NCBI GenBank assembly: GCA_022747635.1
Contig: JAKTNV010000024.1
Location: 6,322,665-6,386,664, forward strand
DNA length: 64,000 nucleotides
Direction of reading: 5' to 3'
Origin: Hetaerina americana
Lineage: Eukaryota; Arthropoda; Insecta; Odonata; Calopterygidae
A model generated the notes under the pieces. That model was not told the origin of the DNA. It worked only from the letters and a program-made list of their open reading frames with translations, and searched no databases. Shown one piece after another: positions 34,634 to 45,579 of this stretch. The translations under genes and the position numbers were made by a program. The first letter of the stretch is position 1. Each line of letters starts with the position of its first letter.

Positions 34634-37041
34634 TTTCGGTTTGGAATTTCTTTTAATTTATAAATTTACACGTATATTTTCATTTCTTGTGCTTTGTATT
34701 TTGCTCTTCATTAAGGGATTTCATCCTTAAAATCTCTCTGAATGACATAAGTTTAACGTACTGTGTCCAACCTGCTAGGTGTGTTGAACCTCGAGGGTCT
34801 AGTCTTCATCGGAAATTGATTCCGCGTAATGTTGTAGGTACTTCCGTGTTATTAAAAACCATGTTTGAATGACACCCTCAATCGTTCGATTTAAATATAA
34901 AATATGAGTACAATGTTCTGAAATATATCTCGACCGGAAAACTTGACATAAACGAGACATGGTCTCTAAAGTGCTCTCCACTTTATACGCCTTCACATAG
35001 TATACTTTGTAATGGCATAACTAGATTCCTTCCCCTTAATAGTTGCTCTTAAGGGTGTAACTGGTGGTATTCTAACGAAGTGATTTTTTTATGAGAAATT
35101 GCGCTAAGTGACGGCGTACGAACTGCTGCGAAAGGGAAGTAACATGGTACAATTGAGCATCCGCGCATCGTGATGGGCGCTAAACACTGAACTTCGCCCC
35201 GCCTTCACTCCAGCGGCATAGAAATTCCCGCCACGGTGCCCATTCACAAAAAAGCTGGGATGCTACCGGTGCGGCAGCGGTCCGGAGATGGGGCGAAAAC
35301 GGATGGGAGTGAGGGGCGATTTTCGCGACAGGAGACGGGAGTTGGAGGGGTAGGATGGTGGGGAGGGGGTTTTGATTTCGGATCTAGGAGGCAGAGCATC
35401 GCCCCATTTCTACCAGGACGGTGGTGTGGGTTAGCACTCACGTCTCCCGGGAGCGGGGAGGGTCGAAGAAGTGCGGGGGGGGCGAGGGGGAAGGTTAAGG
35501 AGGGAGGGATGGGAGGAGCGAAAGGGTTTCAAAAAATCTTGACGGACTCGGGGCGGGATACCTTGGGGCGGCTTCGTGCTTCCATCCCATTCCACCGGTC
35601 TTCCCGGGCGCCGATCTCCCCACCCCTGGTCCTTCCCCCTCTGCTTTCCTGCACCGCTCTGACCCAAGGCTCGCTCGAAAGCTTCCCACCCACCACCAAC
35701 ACCCCCCGCCTCGCCCCTCGCTCTCCACCGCCGCATTCATTCTTCTTCCCCATCCTCTCCTCCCCCCCTGATGTGTGCACGCCTCCCTTCCTAACCCCAC
35801 CCACCCTCCGCCACCCCCACGCCCGCCCTCCCGAATTCCGAAACACCTCTCGAATCCTTCATCCGATCCCTTCCTCCCCCCCTTCCCCACCTCCCTCTTC
35901 CTGCCACCCTCCCGACTCTCAATATCCCTTTCTCTCTCCCCCTCCTGATCCTCCCCCTCTCTTCACTCTCTTTCTCTCTCCCTCCCTCTTTTCCGTTGCT
36001 TCTCTCGGGGTGGTTTTTCGCTCCTTCTCTTCCCGTTCCGCCGCACCTTTGGAGACTTTATTTTTTTCTCTCGTTTCCGGATACACCGGTGGCTGGCTGC
36101 GGGAGTGAATTATGAGACCATTCACGACGGAACTATGGTTCGAAGTCGTTTCAAACGCCAGTCATTCCAAATAAAATCAATCGTCCAGGGCGAAATTTGT
36201 TGTGGATAACGTTAAATGAAAGTGGGCATATCCTTTCTTTATGTTTTAATCCACGGCGCGCTTCTAACTCTCAGTGTCACCTTCAGCATTACGGCGTCAT
36301 AATGCGCGTTCCGGAAGGCGTTGAAACATTTGCATTATTACATAAAGCGGAGAGTTTCAACTCTTTATTCCTAAGCTGATTGTTACTTTCCTATCCTTCG
36401 GAATTAAGATCGGAATATGCGTCTCCCAGTTGAGTATAGCACGCTGTTGTGATGAAAAAATGTTCAATGAATGCTGTTATGAAGGGGGTTGACGGAAAAA
36501 AAACATTCGGTAAAACTAATTTGACTGAAATTATGAAATTAAATTTATGATCATTAGCTAGGAATTTTAATTTTCGTAACTTTCTTTGGAGTACAAAGCT
36601 TTCGTCCCGTTAAAAAGATTGCAAATTAACGTGATAATTTTTAATTGACGTCTATTAGTAGAAACTTTGCCCCTCTATCGTTACAAAGAGAAATTCGAAA
36701 ATCTCTTGGTTCCATTGCAAGCTGAAAATGAGGGAAATCAAATTTTTAACGAAAAAGTTTAACTTAAAAATAAATCTGATTTATATATTAACAAAAATTA
36801 TTTTTTCAATCAATAGATAAAATAAAATAAAATTTTCACAATGATTTTTAATCATTTTAACAGAATAATACGTATTCAAAGGAATACTAAGATACTAAAT
36901 ATAAAGGTACTAAAAATAGGACTGTCAATCTCAATTTGGCATTTGCTCGCATTAGCTAGTTTTACTGGCTAATGATGCACTCTATCCTGTATACGCTCTA
37001 CTAATTTTCAAGAAGATTTGAAATATAAAATGCATTTACGT
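34634..37041. other. Noncoding with large GC-rich, strand-asymmetric island
   Basis: The island at about 35230-36080 starts purine-rich (to about 35560) and then becomes an almost pure C/T tract for several hundred bases. It produces a 290-residue open frame (35236-36108 +) that is Gly/Arg-rich and then Pro/Ser/Leu-rich low complexity. No domain, start context or splice support makes it a gene. The remaining sequence is AT-rich. Confidence 0.45.
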
Positions 37042-37054
37042 AAACTGAATAGAG

Positions 37055-37364
37055 TAGTAGTAATATTTATGTGGGGCGACCGACAGCTATGGTCGTTTGC
37101 GCCATTAGGGATGGATGGGAAAGGAAGGCGGGATTCCCTTCCAAACCCAGCGTCGGTATTAGCCAACTCTTGTCGATAGGGGCCATAGGGTTTATAATTT
37201 AACGTCCTATCCGACGGACATCGTACTCACTCTAAGTGCTCCCCACAAAGCACCTCAAGTAGGGATCGGGATACCGTCGAAAACTATTTGTTGTCTCCAG
37301 GATTTGAACCCGGGCCCTCACGGTGGGAAGCTTGTACGTTAGCCACCGCAGCATCTCGATCCCC
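37055..37364 (-). repeat. tRNA-derived SINE, family A, copy 1
   Basis: On the minus strand it starts GGGGATCGAGATGCTGCGG and has a tRNA B-box-like GGGTTCAAATCC. It shares the body of the copies at 37456, 47238 and 50739 (GAGGTGCTTTGTGG, CGTCCGTCGGA, GTCGGTCGCC) and ends in a CTA-rich tail. The flanks AAACTGAATAGAG (37042-37054) and AAACGTGAATAGAG (37365-37378) form a target-site duplication with one indel. Confidence 0.88.
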
Positions 37365-37455
37365 AAACGTGAATAGAGGGTATAATTGAGTGGGCCATTG
37401 TGCATTCATTGGATTATTCAATTGATATTTCCAATTGATGATTTTTTCGTTCTTA

Positions 37456-37760
37456 TAGTAGTAGTTTTAAAGGAAGCGACCGACAGCCGAGGTCATTTTC
37501 GTCATTAGGTATACATGAGAAAAGATGAAGGGTGGAGAGAAACCTGGCGTCGGCATTAGCTTACTCTTAAGGAAGGGCGCCAAGGGTTCCGCAGCTTAGC
37601 GTCCCATCCGACGGACGGCGTGCTCACTCTGTTTGCTCTCCACAAAGGACCTCAAGTAGGGATCGGGATACCACTAAAAAATATCCGCCCCCTCTGAAAT
37701 TTGAGCCCGGGCCATCTGGGTGGGAAGTCAGCACATTAGCTACCGCACCATCCTGATCCC
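37456..37760 (-). repeat. tRNA-derived SINE, family A, copy 2
   Basis: Same family and orientation as copy 1, about 90 bases away, with its own TAGTAGTAG (CTA-rich) tail. The flanks share TTCTTAT and partly matching bases before it, consistent with a decayed target duplication. It is more diverged than the 47 and 50 kb copies. Confidence 0.85.
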
Positions 37761-37773
37761 TTTACATTCTTAT

Positions 37774-40562
37774 TCGGTTGTGTTTGGATGCAATCGGGTT
37801 TACCTCGAAATCGTTTCTAAGCCATTACTGACTTTTATACAAATGTATCCCTCATCTACGCAGTACTTTCGCTGTACTAAAACAAGATTTTAGTTTTCTC
37901 TTTTGTATTCTTGAGGTGACTTCAACTTACAGTTAATCTATCTGGTATCTCTACATGGAGTTCATCTAAGGCTCCACTCATGTGCCAGCCTCTCCCTCCT
38001 CAGCTGGATTCCCCATTGCTTACACTCGCCTACATCATTCGTCTTCGCGCTCAAATTCTCCTCTTCGCTCATCTTCTCCTCCACACCCGAGTATTCTCAC
38101 GTTTCTCTCTCTATTTTCCCCTCCCCAGCTTCCTTCTCTCCCTCCGCCTCACCTCCTCCTTTGCCACCCAGCGAACCGTTCGACACCGGTCTCCGGGCAG
38201 TGCTCATATCTCATCTCGATTAGATGGATGTTTCCATTGTGCGTTTATTGTGATTTCTCATTCCGTGTCGAGTGCAATAAATTTTTCTCGGCAAAGAAAT
38301 GGTTGCAAAAAAAACTAGCTGATGGATTTATTTCGGAGCCACCGTAAACCCGTTGAGGACCCAGCATCATGGGCTTATGCTTCGTGGCTCTGCTTCCTTT
38401 TGCTCGGACCCCGGAACGTTTCGCCATGCCTCGAAGCGAATTGCTCCCATTTGAATTTTACGATTTTATAAGCTTAAGGCTCTTCTATACTACCGGGTTG
38501 GAGCATGTCGACTTGAAAGTCTCCTTGTGGTATGGGAATTATCCATGCTCGCAAGCATGATAGAGTTTTTACGACGGTTCAATGCGCCTTGTTATTCCTC
38601 CACGCATATTCTTCCTGTTGAATGAAATATTATATTCCTTCCCGGGGGTAATTTGAGTCGATGGACTAATCGGTTGTCTTTCTTGATTTTTTACGTTCAA
38701 CTTCTGCATTTCATAGGCAAAATCCTTCAAACCCATGTTCTTTAGCAGATACGATTCAGGAGAGATTAATGCGAGTCGATTCTGCGAAACTGAGGTCGCT
38801 AAGATGTAGACCGTGAATGTGATATCATAATAAGACTTCAACTCTACATGAATTGAAGTACGTCTACAGCCAAAATTAATTGCTTATTTGTATGCAGTTA
38901 TTGTGTGATTAATTCCACCCCTATTGATCCACGAGGCAATTCTTTCAAATTTCAAAATCAAAGCAGATTTTGGATGTTTCCCATATGTCGTATCTTATAC
39001 GTTCGAATAAAAGCAGTAGTTTGCTGAACTGCTTAAATTTTTTTTCAACTGCTGTAAATAATTTTAACTTGTGGATTGTGTTTGTTTGATGTAAAATCTC
39101 TAATAGGCGCAAGAAAGATAGCAAATTTCGTTCTATAAAATCGAAACTCATCAAAAATATTTGGCGGTTTCCAAACGGAAATGAATGACTTAAAGAACAT
39201 TTGGGGTAGATTTTCAAATCCGTCCTTGGTACTGTAGATTTTAATGAAGAAAATATTTTGCAAATCATTTATAATTCCATCTCTCTTTTTTCTATCGTGA
39301 ACCTTGTATCACCATTGATTATCATATGATAATCATTGATTATCATGTAAGGTTTTCGGAATTCGATAGTTGAGGAGTAGGACAGAGTAAGAGGGAGAAA
39401 AATAATAAACTTATTCGAAGAAAAGTACACTTTTTGTAGCTAAGTTATATTGTGCCACACAATGCTATAGAATTCGGCTTAAAATCTACACTTCCATATA
39501 CATGTAGGGATAGGTATTCAGTAGCTTGGTCCTCGGAAGGTAGCATCCCATTAACTAAACTCCCCGGCGTGATTGGCTTCCTCCCGAGGGTTGGTGGACA
39601 TACGAAAGCAGGGCTACATTAGAATCTACGCTAAGAAGGAAAATGCCTCTCCCTCTCTCTTTTTGGAAGTAAGCAATTACTCGTTAGAGTAATGTGTTAA
39701 TATAACGTATGCTATTAATATTAACAGCCTCATCCATTGCACATTTATTCAGGAACGGAAGTGAGATTCATTTTTCTCCGGAAAGAAAGAGATTTCTTGA
39801 AAAGATAGTGTTACCGTGATAGGAATCTTGTCTTCTCAAGGCTCAAATGGCTGTTTGTAAAACCTACTTTGCAAAACTGTGATTCGGTGATCCCTGAAAA
39901 AGTGTATAATTTGGTCCTTCATTTTTTCCCTTTGATTCGTATCTCATGATATATAAATAACACTCAGTTTAAAATTAGAATAATTTTTTTAAATATTCGT
40001 GGTGGTTGATATTGCTACGTGTAAGATATTTTCATGGGATAACGAACATAAAAATGTGGCTTCGTGTGGTGTAGTATCTAATTGCGTTATTTCATTTTTC
40101 AATTTGGAGTATTGGCCGGTTTTAACAAATATTGCCGTGGTAGCCATGTTTTTATTCAAATTTCTACAGCTCTTATACTTTTGAGCTGACTAACGAAACA
40201 GTATCTAATCGAATTAAACCTTTCCGAATTTACTTACCAAATGTGGATGAATAGAAAGGATTTCGAATGAAAATTTCAATGTCGTTTTTTTCATCTACCG
40301 GTCCATTAGCTATAATCGAGGTTGTGAGCACCCCCGAGTGACAGAGATTGAAAGGAAAAAATTCCCTTTTATCTGCTATTATACCGTGAAATGTATTAAT
40401 GCTATCGTATTTTAAAATTATACATCTACCTGAAGAGTCATGGGCTTCTGTCTAATCATCGTTCATCATCTTGACGTTCGTTTCATTATCATCATCCTAA
40501 ACCCCTTTGGACCATTTTAGGACTTTCACCGGGTTTTATGAGAGAGACGACCCAGCTGTGCT
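37774..40562. other. Noncoding, no gene supported
   Basis: AT-rich DNA with a C/T-rich patch at about 37980-38180. An 18-base perfect palindrome, GATTATCATATGATAATC, lies at about 39317-39334. Open frames are short and unrecognised. Confidence 0.45.
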
Positions 40563-40613
40563 GTTTCTTTTTATCCTCTGATGAGCTTGGCTCATCAGAG
40601 GATAAAAAGAAAC
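40563..40613. repeat. Perfect 24-bp stem hairpin
   Basis: The arm 40563-40586 is an exact reverse complement of 40590-40613, separated by the three bases TTG. The stem core is TTTATCCTCTGATGAGC. A perfect stem this long is unlikely by chance. Confidence 0.9.
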
Positions 40614-40849
40614 TTAACTGGTTTAAGTTTTATCCTGCAAATATACTCATATATATTAATTTTTAATATAGCATGCTTATATTTGCATTTATAACTAAAA
40701 TTTAATTGACATTTTTTTCCTTTAAAAAATCACGCACATGTGTATAGTAAGTGAAGAAGTTCCAACAACTTACAATTTTATTTTTTTACTAATATTTACG
40801 AATATGTCGCCGAATTTTAATGAATATCGATTGCATAAGGATTTTTTAG

Positions 40850-41000
40850 AACACAGAACATTGAGGCTGGTGACTCAAAGATCAAAAATCCTTGCTCGGA
40901 TAATTAGCCGAAGGAAACCTCTCAGAAAACCAATTCGGATTCAGGAAAAACCGAGGAGCAAGAGAGGCAATTCTCAGCTTGAGTTCTGGGCGAAAAATTA
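40850..41000 (+). pseudogene. Older LINE reverse transcriptase, 5' piece
   Basis: With one frameshift near 40915 this reads LRLVTQRSKILARIISRR and then LSENQFGFRKNRGAREAIL, the early reverse-transcriptase blocks of an RTE-like LINE. The frame stops making sense at 41000, where the younger LINE begins, and the protein resumes at about 44368. This is the left half of an interrupted element. The start upstream of 40850 is not clear. Confidence 0.8.
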
Positions 41001-41052
41001 ATAAAAAATAAATAAAATAATAAAATAATAAAAGAAAGAAATAAAATAATAA

Positions 41053-43845
41053 AATAATTTAACTATACTTGTTATAAATTGCAGAAGCCTCAAGAACAAA
41101 TCAGCGGATCTAGAACACATAATCCAAACTCATTCCGCTGATATAGTAATAGGCACAGAGAGTTGGCTGTGCAATGACATAAATGACCAAGAAATTTTCC
41201 CAATAGATTTCAAAGTTTACCGACACGTTAGAGATACAAGACCCGGAGGAGGTGTTTTCGTGGCAGTTAAAAGTCATTTTGAAAGCAGGCAAGTTTCATT
41301 TGAGAATAATAACATAGAAAGTGTTTGGTGCACCTTAATACGGACCAATCAACCCAACATAAATTTATGCTCTTTCTACAGACCTCCAGACTCAGATTTG
41401 AAAACACTTCACACCCTCAACGATCAAATTTACAATTTTACACGTAAATATAATAAGAGCATAAACATAATTGGTGGCGACTTTAATCTCCCTGGTATAG
41501 ATTGGGACAACAATATCGTTAAATCTGGGACCCGCGATCGCGAATCTTGCAATTCCATGATAAAATTGGTTCAAAGAAACTCCCTCCATCAAGCAGTACG
41601 CATGCCCACCCGTGGAAAGAACATATTGGATCTATTTCTTACAAACACGCCTGAACGTATTATTAGTGTATCAACTGATGAGGGCTTGAGTGACCATAGA
41701 GCAATTAATGTCCACTTGGACATAGAAATAAAAATGATTGTTAAACCAAAAAGAAAAATTTATAATTACCACAAAGCAGACTTTGAATCTTTTGCCAATC
41801 AATTAAACTCTTCACTACCCGAGTTCAAAACCCGCTTAAGTCATGTCAACGTGGAAGAAACTTGGACAGAATTTGTCAATATCATGCAAAAAGGAATCGT
41901 AGATTTCATACCTATAAAATACGTTAAAGCAAATCGCGACCCCAGGTGGTACAATAAAGACGTTAGAAAAGCCCTTCGAAAGCAGAGAATGCTACACTCT
42001 AGGGTAAAGAGGGCAGGCGTGAACACATCATCCCCTGAGAATAAACAATTATGGGACACATATAGATCCTCTAAAATTGAAACCAAAACAAAATTACGTA
42101 GCGCTTTACTGGACTTTAAACGCAAAGTACTTTGCGAGCACTTGGACACTGACCCCAAAGCTTTCTGGTCATATGTTAGGGAAGTAAATGGGAGTAAACA
42201 AACCGTGGCTTGCTTAAGGGATTGTAGCAATATAATTCATACAGACAGTGAGGGTAAAGCTAACATCCTAAATTCATTCTTCCAAAGCGTTTTCTCGAAT
42301 GATGTTGCCACCGCATATCTCCAAGAAACAATGCATACTCCACCCATGGAAAAAATAACAGTGGACCAACAAGGATTTCTAAAATTGCTTAACGAGATTA
42401 AACCCAACAAATCCCCGGGTCCCGAAAATATACCAGCTAGGGTGATAAAACATTTAGCTCCAAACATTGCCCCGTACCTTGAATTTATATTTAACAAATC
42501 CCTCACAGAGTGCAAAGTACCCAAGATTTGGAAAACCGCGCAAATAACGCCTATTTTTAAAGGTGGTGACAGGGAGGATCCCAGTAATTACAGACCTATA
42601 TCTCTCACTTCTATCTGTTGCAAAATCTTAGAGCACATAATTGTCAGTTCAATAATGAGACACCTTGACAATATTAACTTTTTAAGTGACAATCAACACG
42701 GATTCAGGAAAACTCGCTCCTGCGAAACCCAATTAGGATTATTTACACATGATTTACTTTTATCGGGTGAGAGAGGTAGGCAAGTGGATGCCATCTTCTT
42801 AGATTTTCAAAAGGCATTTGATAAGGTCCCACATGGTAAACTCATTCGTAAATTAAAGGTCGCGGGTATAAATAAGGGCGCCATAAGTTGGGTGAAAGAT
42901 TTTCTTTCGGAGCGGGAACAGAGGGTAGTCCTTGATGGCGCTAGTTCCGACAGCGTTCGAGTCACGTCGGGGGTACCTCAGGGAAGTGTGATCGGGCCGT
43001 TGCTTTTCTTGATTTTTGTTAACGATTTGAACCGCGAAGTGAAAAGTAAAATTAGGATGTTCGCGGATGACACGGTGATCTATCGGGAGATATCTGGGGA
43101 TGAGGATCGTTTTATTCTAGAGCAGGATTTAGATTGCATTACTAAATGGTGTTCTAACTGGGGATTGACTCTAAATTATAATAAATGTTCAGTGGTAAAT
43201 TTCTTTAAAAGATCAACGGGATTTGCTTACAAATTACCTGGAGGTGACCTGGCAGTAGTTGATACGGTAAAATACCTAGGTGTCACATTCACAAAAGACT
43301 TAACATGGGGGACTCACATACGTAAAGTCTGCGGTCAAGCATATAAAAAATTGGGATTCATTAGACGCATTGTCGGCAAAAGTGACTCGAAGGTCAAGGA
43401 ACGTTGTTACCACGCTCTTGTAAGGCCTCATTTAGAATACGCATGCAGCGTGTGGGATCCGAGTGAAAAAGGTCTCATTCGGGAAATTGAGAAGGTTCAA
43501 CGCCGGGCAGCCCGTTTTGTAAAAAATTCCTACGATAAAACGCAAAGCGTCACCGAAATGCTCATGGATTTGGGGTGGGAATCATTGGCTGAGAGACGAT
43601 TCAATGCAAGATTGAAATTATTAAATAAATTTAGATCCGCATGTTTCAGCACCGAGGTCTCGCAAATTATTCGTACTCCTACATACATTAGTCGCTTGGA
43701 TCATGCATATAAAATTCGGGAAATAGATGCCAGAACTAGCCGACTCAAGGACTCCTTCTTCCCACGGACAATACGGGATAGCAACTGCAGGGTTATAGAT
43801 AGCAAAAATTCCTCTTGCCACCCTCAGCGTCTAAAAAATAATTAG
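41053..43845 (+). CDS. LINE ORF2: endonuclease-reverse transcriptase
   Basis: An open frame of 930 codons starting after a stop at 41050-41052; no ATG begins it, so the true start is lost or uncertain. Residues 1-215 are an apurinic-endonuclease-like domain: NCRSLKNK near the start, GTESWL, GGDFNLPGIDW (about 141) and the closing GLSDHR (about 213). It nicks target DNA to prime reverse transcription. The reverse transcriptase occupies roughly 450-730, with KSPGPENIP, NYRPISLTS, QHGFRK, FLDFQKAFDKVPH, SGVPQGSVIGPLLFLIFVND and the catalytic FADD at 670-673. The C-terminal region has the Cys-poor thumb-like segment seen in CR1/Jockey-type LINEs, including RPHLEYACSVWDP. No internal stop is present, so this is a young or recently active copy. 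The clade below CR1/Jockey-like is not certain. Confidence 0.92.
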   Translation, partial: NNLTILVINCRSLKNKSADLEHIIQTHSADIVIGTESWLCNDINDQEIFPIDFKVYRHVRDTRPGGGVFVAVKSHFESRQVSFENNNIESVWCTLIRTNQPNINLCSFYRPPDSDLKTLHTLNDQIYNFTRKYNKSINIIGGDFNLPGIDWDNNIVKSGTRDRESCNSMIKLVQRNSLHQAVRMPTRGKNILDLFLTNTPERIISVSTDEGLSDHRAINVHLDIEIKMIVKPKRKIYNYHKADFESFANQLNSSLPEFKTRLSHVNVEETWTEFVNIMQKGIVDFIPIKYVKANRDPRWYNKDVRKALRKQRMLHSRVKRAGVNTSSPENKQLWDTYRSSKIETKTKLRSALLDFKRKVLCEHLDTDPKAFWSYVREVNGSKQTVACLRDCSNIIHTDSEGKANILNSFFQSVFSNDVATAYLQETMHTPPMEKITVDQQGFLKLLNEIKPNKSPGPENIPARVIKHLAPNIAPYLEFIFNKSLTECKVPKIWKTAQITPIFKGGDREDPSNYRPISLTSICCKILEHIIVSSIMRHLDNINFLSDNQHGFRKTRSCETQLGLFTHDLLLSGERGRQVDAIFLDFQKAFDKVPHGKLIRKLKVAGINKGAISWVKDFLSEREQRVVLDGASSDSVRVTSGVPQGSVIGPLLFLIFVNDLNREVKSKIRMFADDTVIYREISGDEDRFILEQDLDCITKWCSNWGLTLNYNKCSVVNFFKRSTGFAYKLPGGDLAVVDTVKYLGVTFTKDLTWGTHIRKVCGQAYKKLGFIRRIVGKSDSKVKERCYHALVRPHLEYACSVWDPSEKGLIREIEKVQRRAARFVKNSYDKTQSVTEMLMDLGWESLAERRFNARLKLLNKFRSACFSTEVSQIIRTPTYISRLDHAYKIREIDARTSRLKDSFFPRTIRDSNCRVIDSKNSSCHPQRLKNN

Positions 43846-44269
43846 TTGTATTTAAATGCATGCTCTTCCACTAACCTTATGTGTTTTGCTATAATAACCC
43901 ATTCTTTCCGAATGACCTCATTCATGTTCTGTTCATCTGTTTTTAAGTTTCCCTTTCAATCCCTCGTCCCTCTCCGCGGGGGCATATTCCTGCTACCTGC
44001 AACGTTGGGTCGCATTCCCTGCCAATTAGAGACTTTTTGGGGGTAGAGTGTTTCGTGGTGCATTTTCATGTGGTAGTGATGTTTCAATTTCTTGCTTGTT
44101 GTGTCCCGGCTTCCGTGTTGTAGGATGTCTTTCGTGCTGCATCATGGGGTGCAGTTTTTTAGTTGTTTTGCGGTATATGTGTTTGCATGAGTATTGGATG
44201 AAGGGATTTTTGCATGAGTGTGTGCGCTGCTGTGGGTGTAATTTTCCGTGTTGTTTTTTTTGCATGTGG

Positions 44270-44366
44270 TATTTTTCTTTTTTACGGTTGGTGACCTAAC
44301 ACCCCCCGCCACACGCCCTTGCGGCGGCTTGCGGGGTATTATGTAGATGTAGATGTAGATGTAGAA
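44270..44366 (+). repeat. LINE 3' end: GC hairpin and GATGTA tail
   Basis: The sequence CACGCCCTTGCGGCGGCTTG sits between CCCCCCGCC and GCGGGG, which can pair into a hairpin, and is followed by GATGTAGATGTAGATGTAG. The same ending recurs at 50.6, 52.6 and 55.9 kb. In this kind of LINE the 3' structure is usually what the reverse transcriptase recognises; that role here is inference. Confidence 0.85.
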
Positions 44367-45574
44367 AATTGAGACGCTTAAATAAGCTATTATACGAGTA
44401 TGTGGCATTCGTGGACTTGGAGAAGGCTTCGACACCGTCGAATGGAACTACATGTTCAAGATACTAGAAGCGCTTGAATTGGACTACGACGACAGAAGAA
44501 TTATTCGTAACCTCTGCCATAATCAGGTTACAACAATGCAAACGAAAAATGAAAGAAAAATAGAAGCCAAAGTAAACAAAGGAGCCAGACAAGGATGCAA
44601 CCTCTCGCCAGCAATATTCAACGTATACCTGGAAGAGGCAATAAAAGAAACACGAGAATTGGGTATCAAAGGAGTCAAGGTAAATGGAGAAGAAATCAAA
44701 ATGCTCCGGTTTCCGGTTTGACATCGCAGTAGTGGCGGAAACACGAGAGAACCTGCAAGCATCTCTTAAGTGCTATGGATCAAGTAGTGGGGGAATATAA
44801 TATGCGCATCAACAAGAAGAAAACTAAAATCCTTGTGTGTGTAAGTAGGAAACTGAATGCAGATATCACAATTCGAGGGGTGAAACTAGATTAAGTGGGA
44901 TTGGACCATATGGAAACATCTCCCTGGGCAGCAGCATGACATGGGATGGAAGAAGTTCGACCAACATCCCCAAGCGAAGAATAGCCCAAGCGAAAAACGC
45001 ATTAATGAAGAAGAGGTAATTACTGTGTTCAAAGAACCTAAGGCTGGAAACAAGGGAGCAATTCGTCAAGACTTTCGTGTGGAACATGGCGCTGTATGGT
45101 TCAGAGATTTGGAACATTGGAAAAGTGGACCAGCGAAGAAAGATGCCTCTGCAACATGGTGCTGAAGGAGAATGCTGAAGATTAAATGGACAGACAAAGG
45201 AAGGAACGAGGAAGTACTAAAAGTACGTATATAGAGGAGCAGAAGAGGATCGGACCATATAGAGAACTCAACGGCAAAGAAGAAATAGATGGATTGGGCA
45301 CACATTGAGGCACAATGGATTGATTAGGTATATAATTGAAGGAACAATAGAATGGTACTATCCACGAGGAAGACCAAAAGACATGCACATAGGACAAATT
45401 AAGAAGGACGTAATAGAGATAAGGTATCAGGGATTGAGGGAATTGACATTGAATAGAGTAGAACGGAGGGCTTCAGAAAACCAAGTTTTTTGTGAGGCAA
45501 ACAAAGAAATTACTCACGAATCAGAGAAAATAATAGCCGTCAAGAATTGTCCAAAACCTTCTAATTATAGGTAA
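44367..45574 (+). pseudogene. Older LINE reverse transcriptase, 3' piece
   Basis: This continues the protein broken off at 41000: YVAFVDLEKAF, DTVEWNYMFKILE, IIRNLCHNQ and KGARQGCNLSPAIFNVYLEE. At the place of the catalytic FADD it reads FRFD after a frameshift (about 44707-44730), followed by IAVVAETRENLQASL and, in another frame, EYNMRINKKKTKILV. A decayed C-terminal region retains LYGSEIWN-like sequence near 45090, GHTLRHNGLIRYIIEG (about 45299-45345) and RGRPKD. Several frames and stops separate these parts and the active site is lost, so it is dead. The motif set resembles RTE-type LINEs, unlike the younger inserted element. Confidence 0.85.
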
Positions 45575-45579
45575 AAATA

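Larger units (their letters stand above)
41001..44366 (+). mobile_element. Non-LTR retrotransposon (CR1/Jockey-like LINE)
   Basis: It spans an A-rich leader, one long open frame (endonuclease plus reverse transcriptase) and a 3' untranslated region of about 0.5 kb. It ends with a GC-rich hairpin and a (GATGTA)n tail at about 44340-44363. No first open frame (gag-like) is visible, so it is probably 5'-truncated, as most LINE copies are. It is inserted inside an older LINE; the flanks GAAAAATTAA and GAAAATTGAG may be the target duplication. Confidence 0.88.

Noticed and set aside
35236..36108. A 290-residue open frame
   Set aside because: It is Gly/Arg-rich and then Pro/Ser-rich because of the purine and pyrimidine tracts. 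There is no domain or splice support, and opposite-strand frames are equally open.
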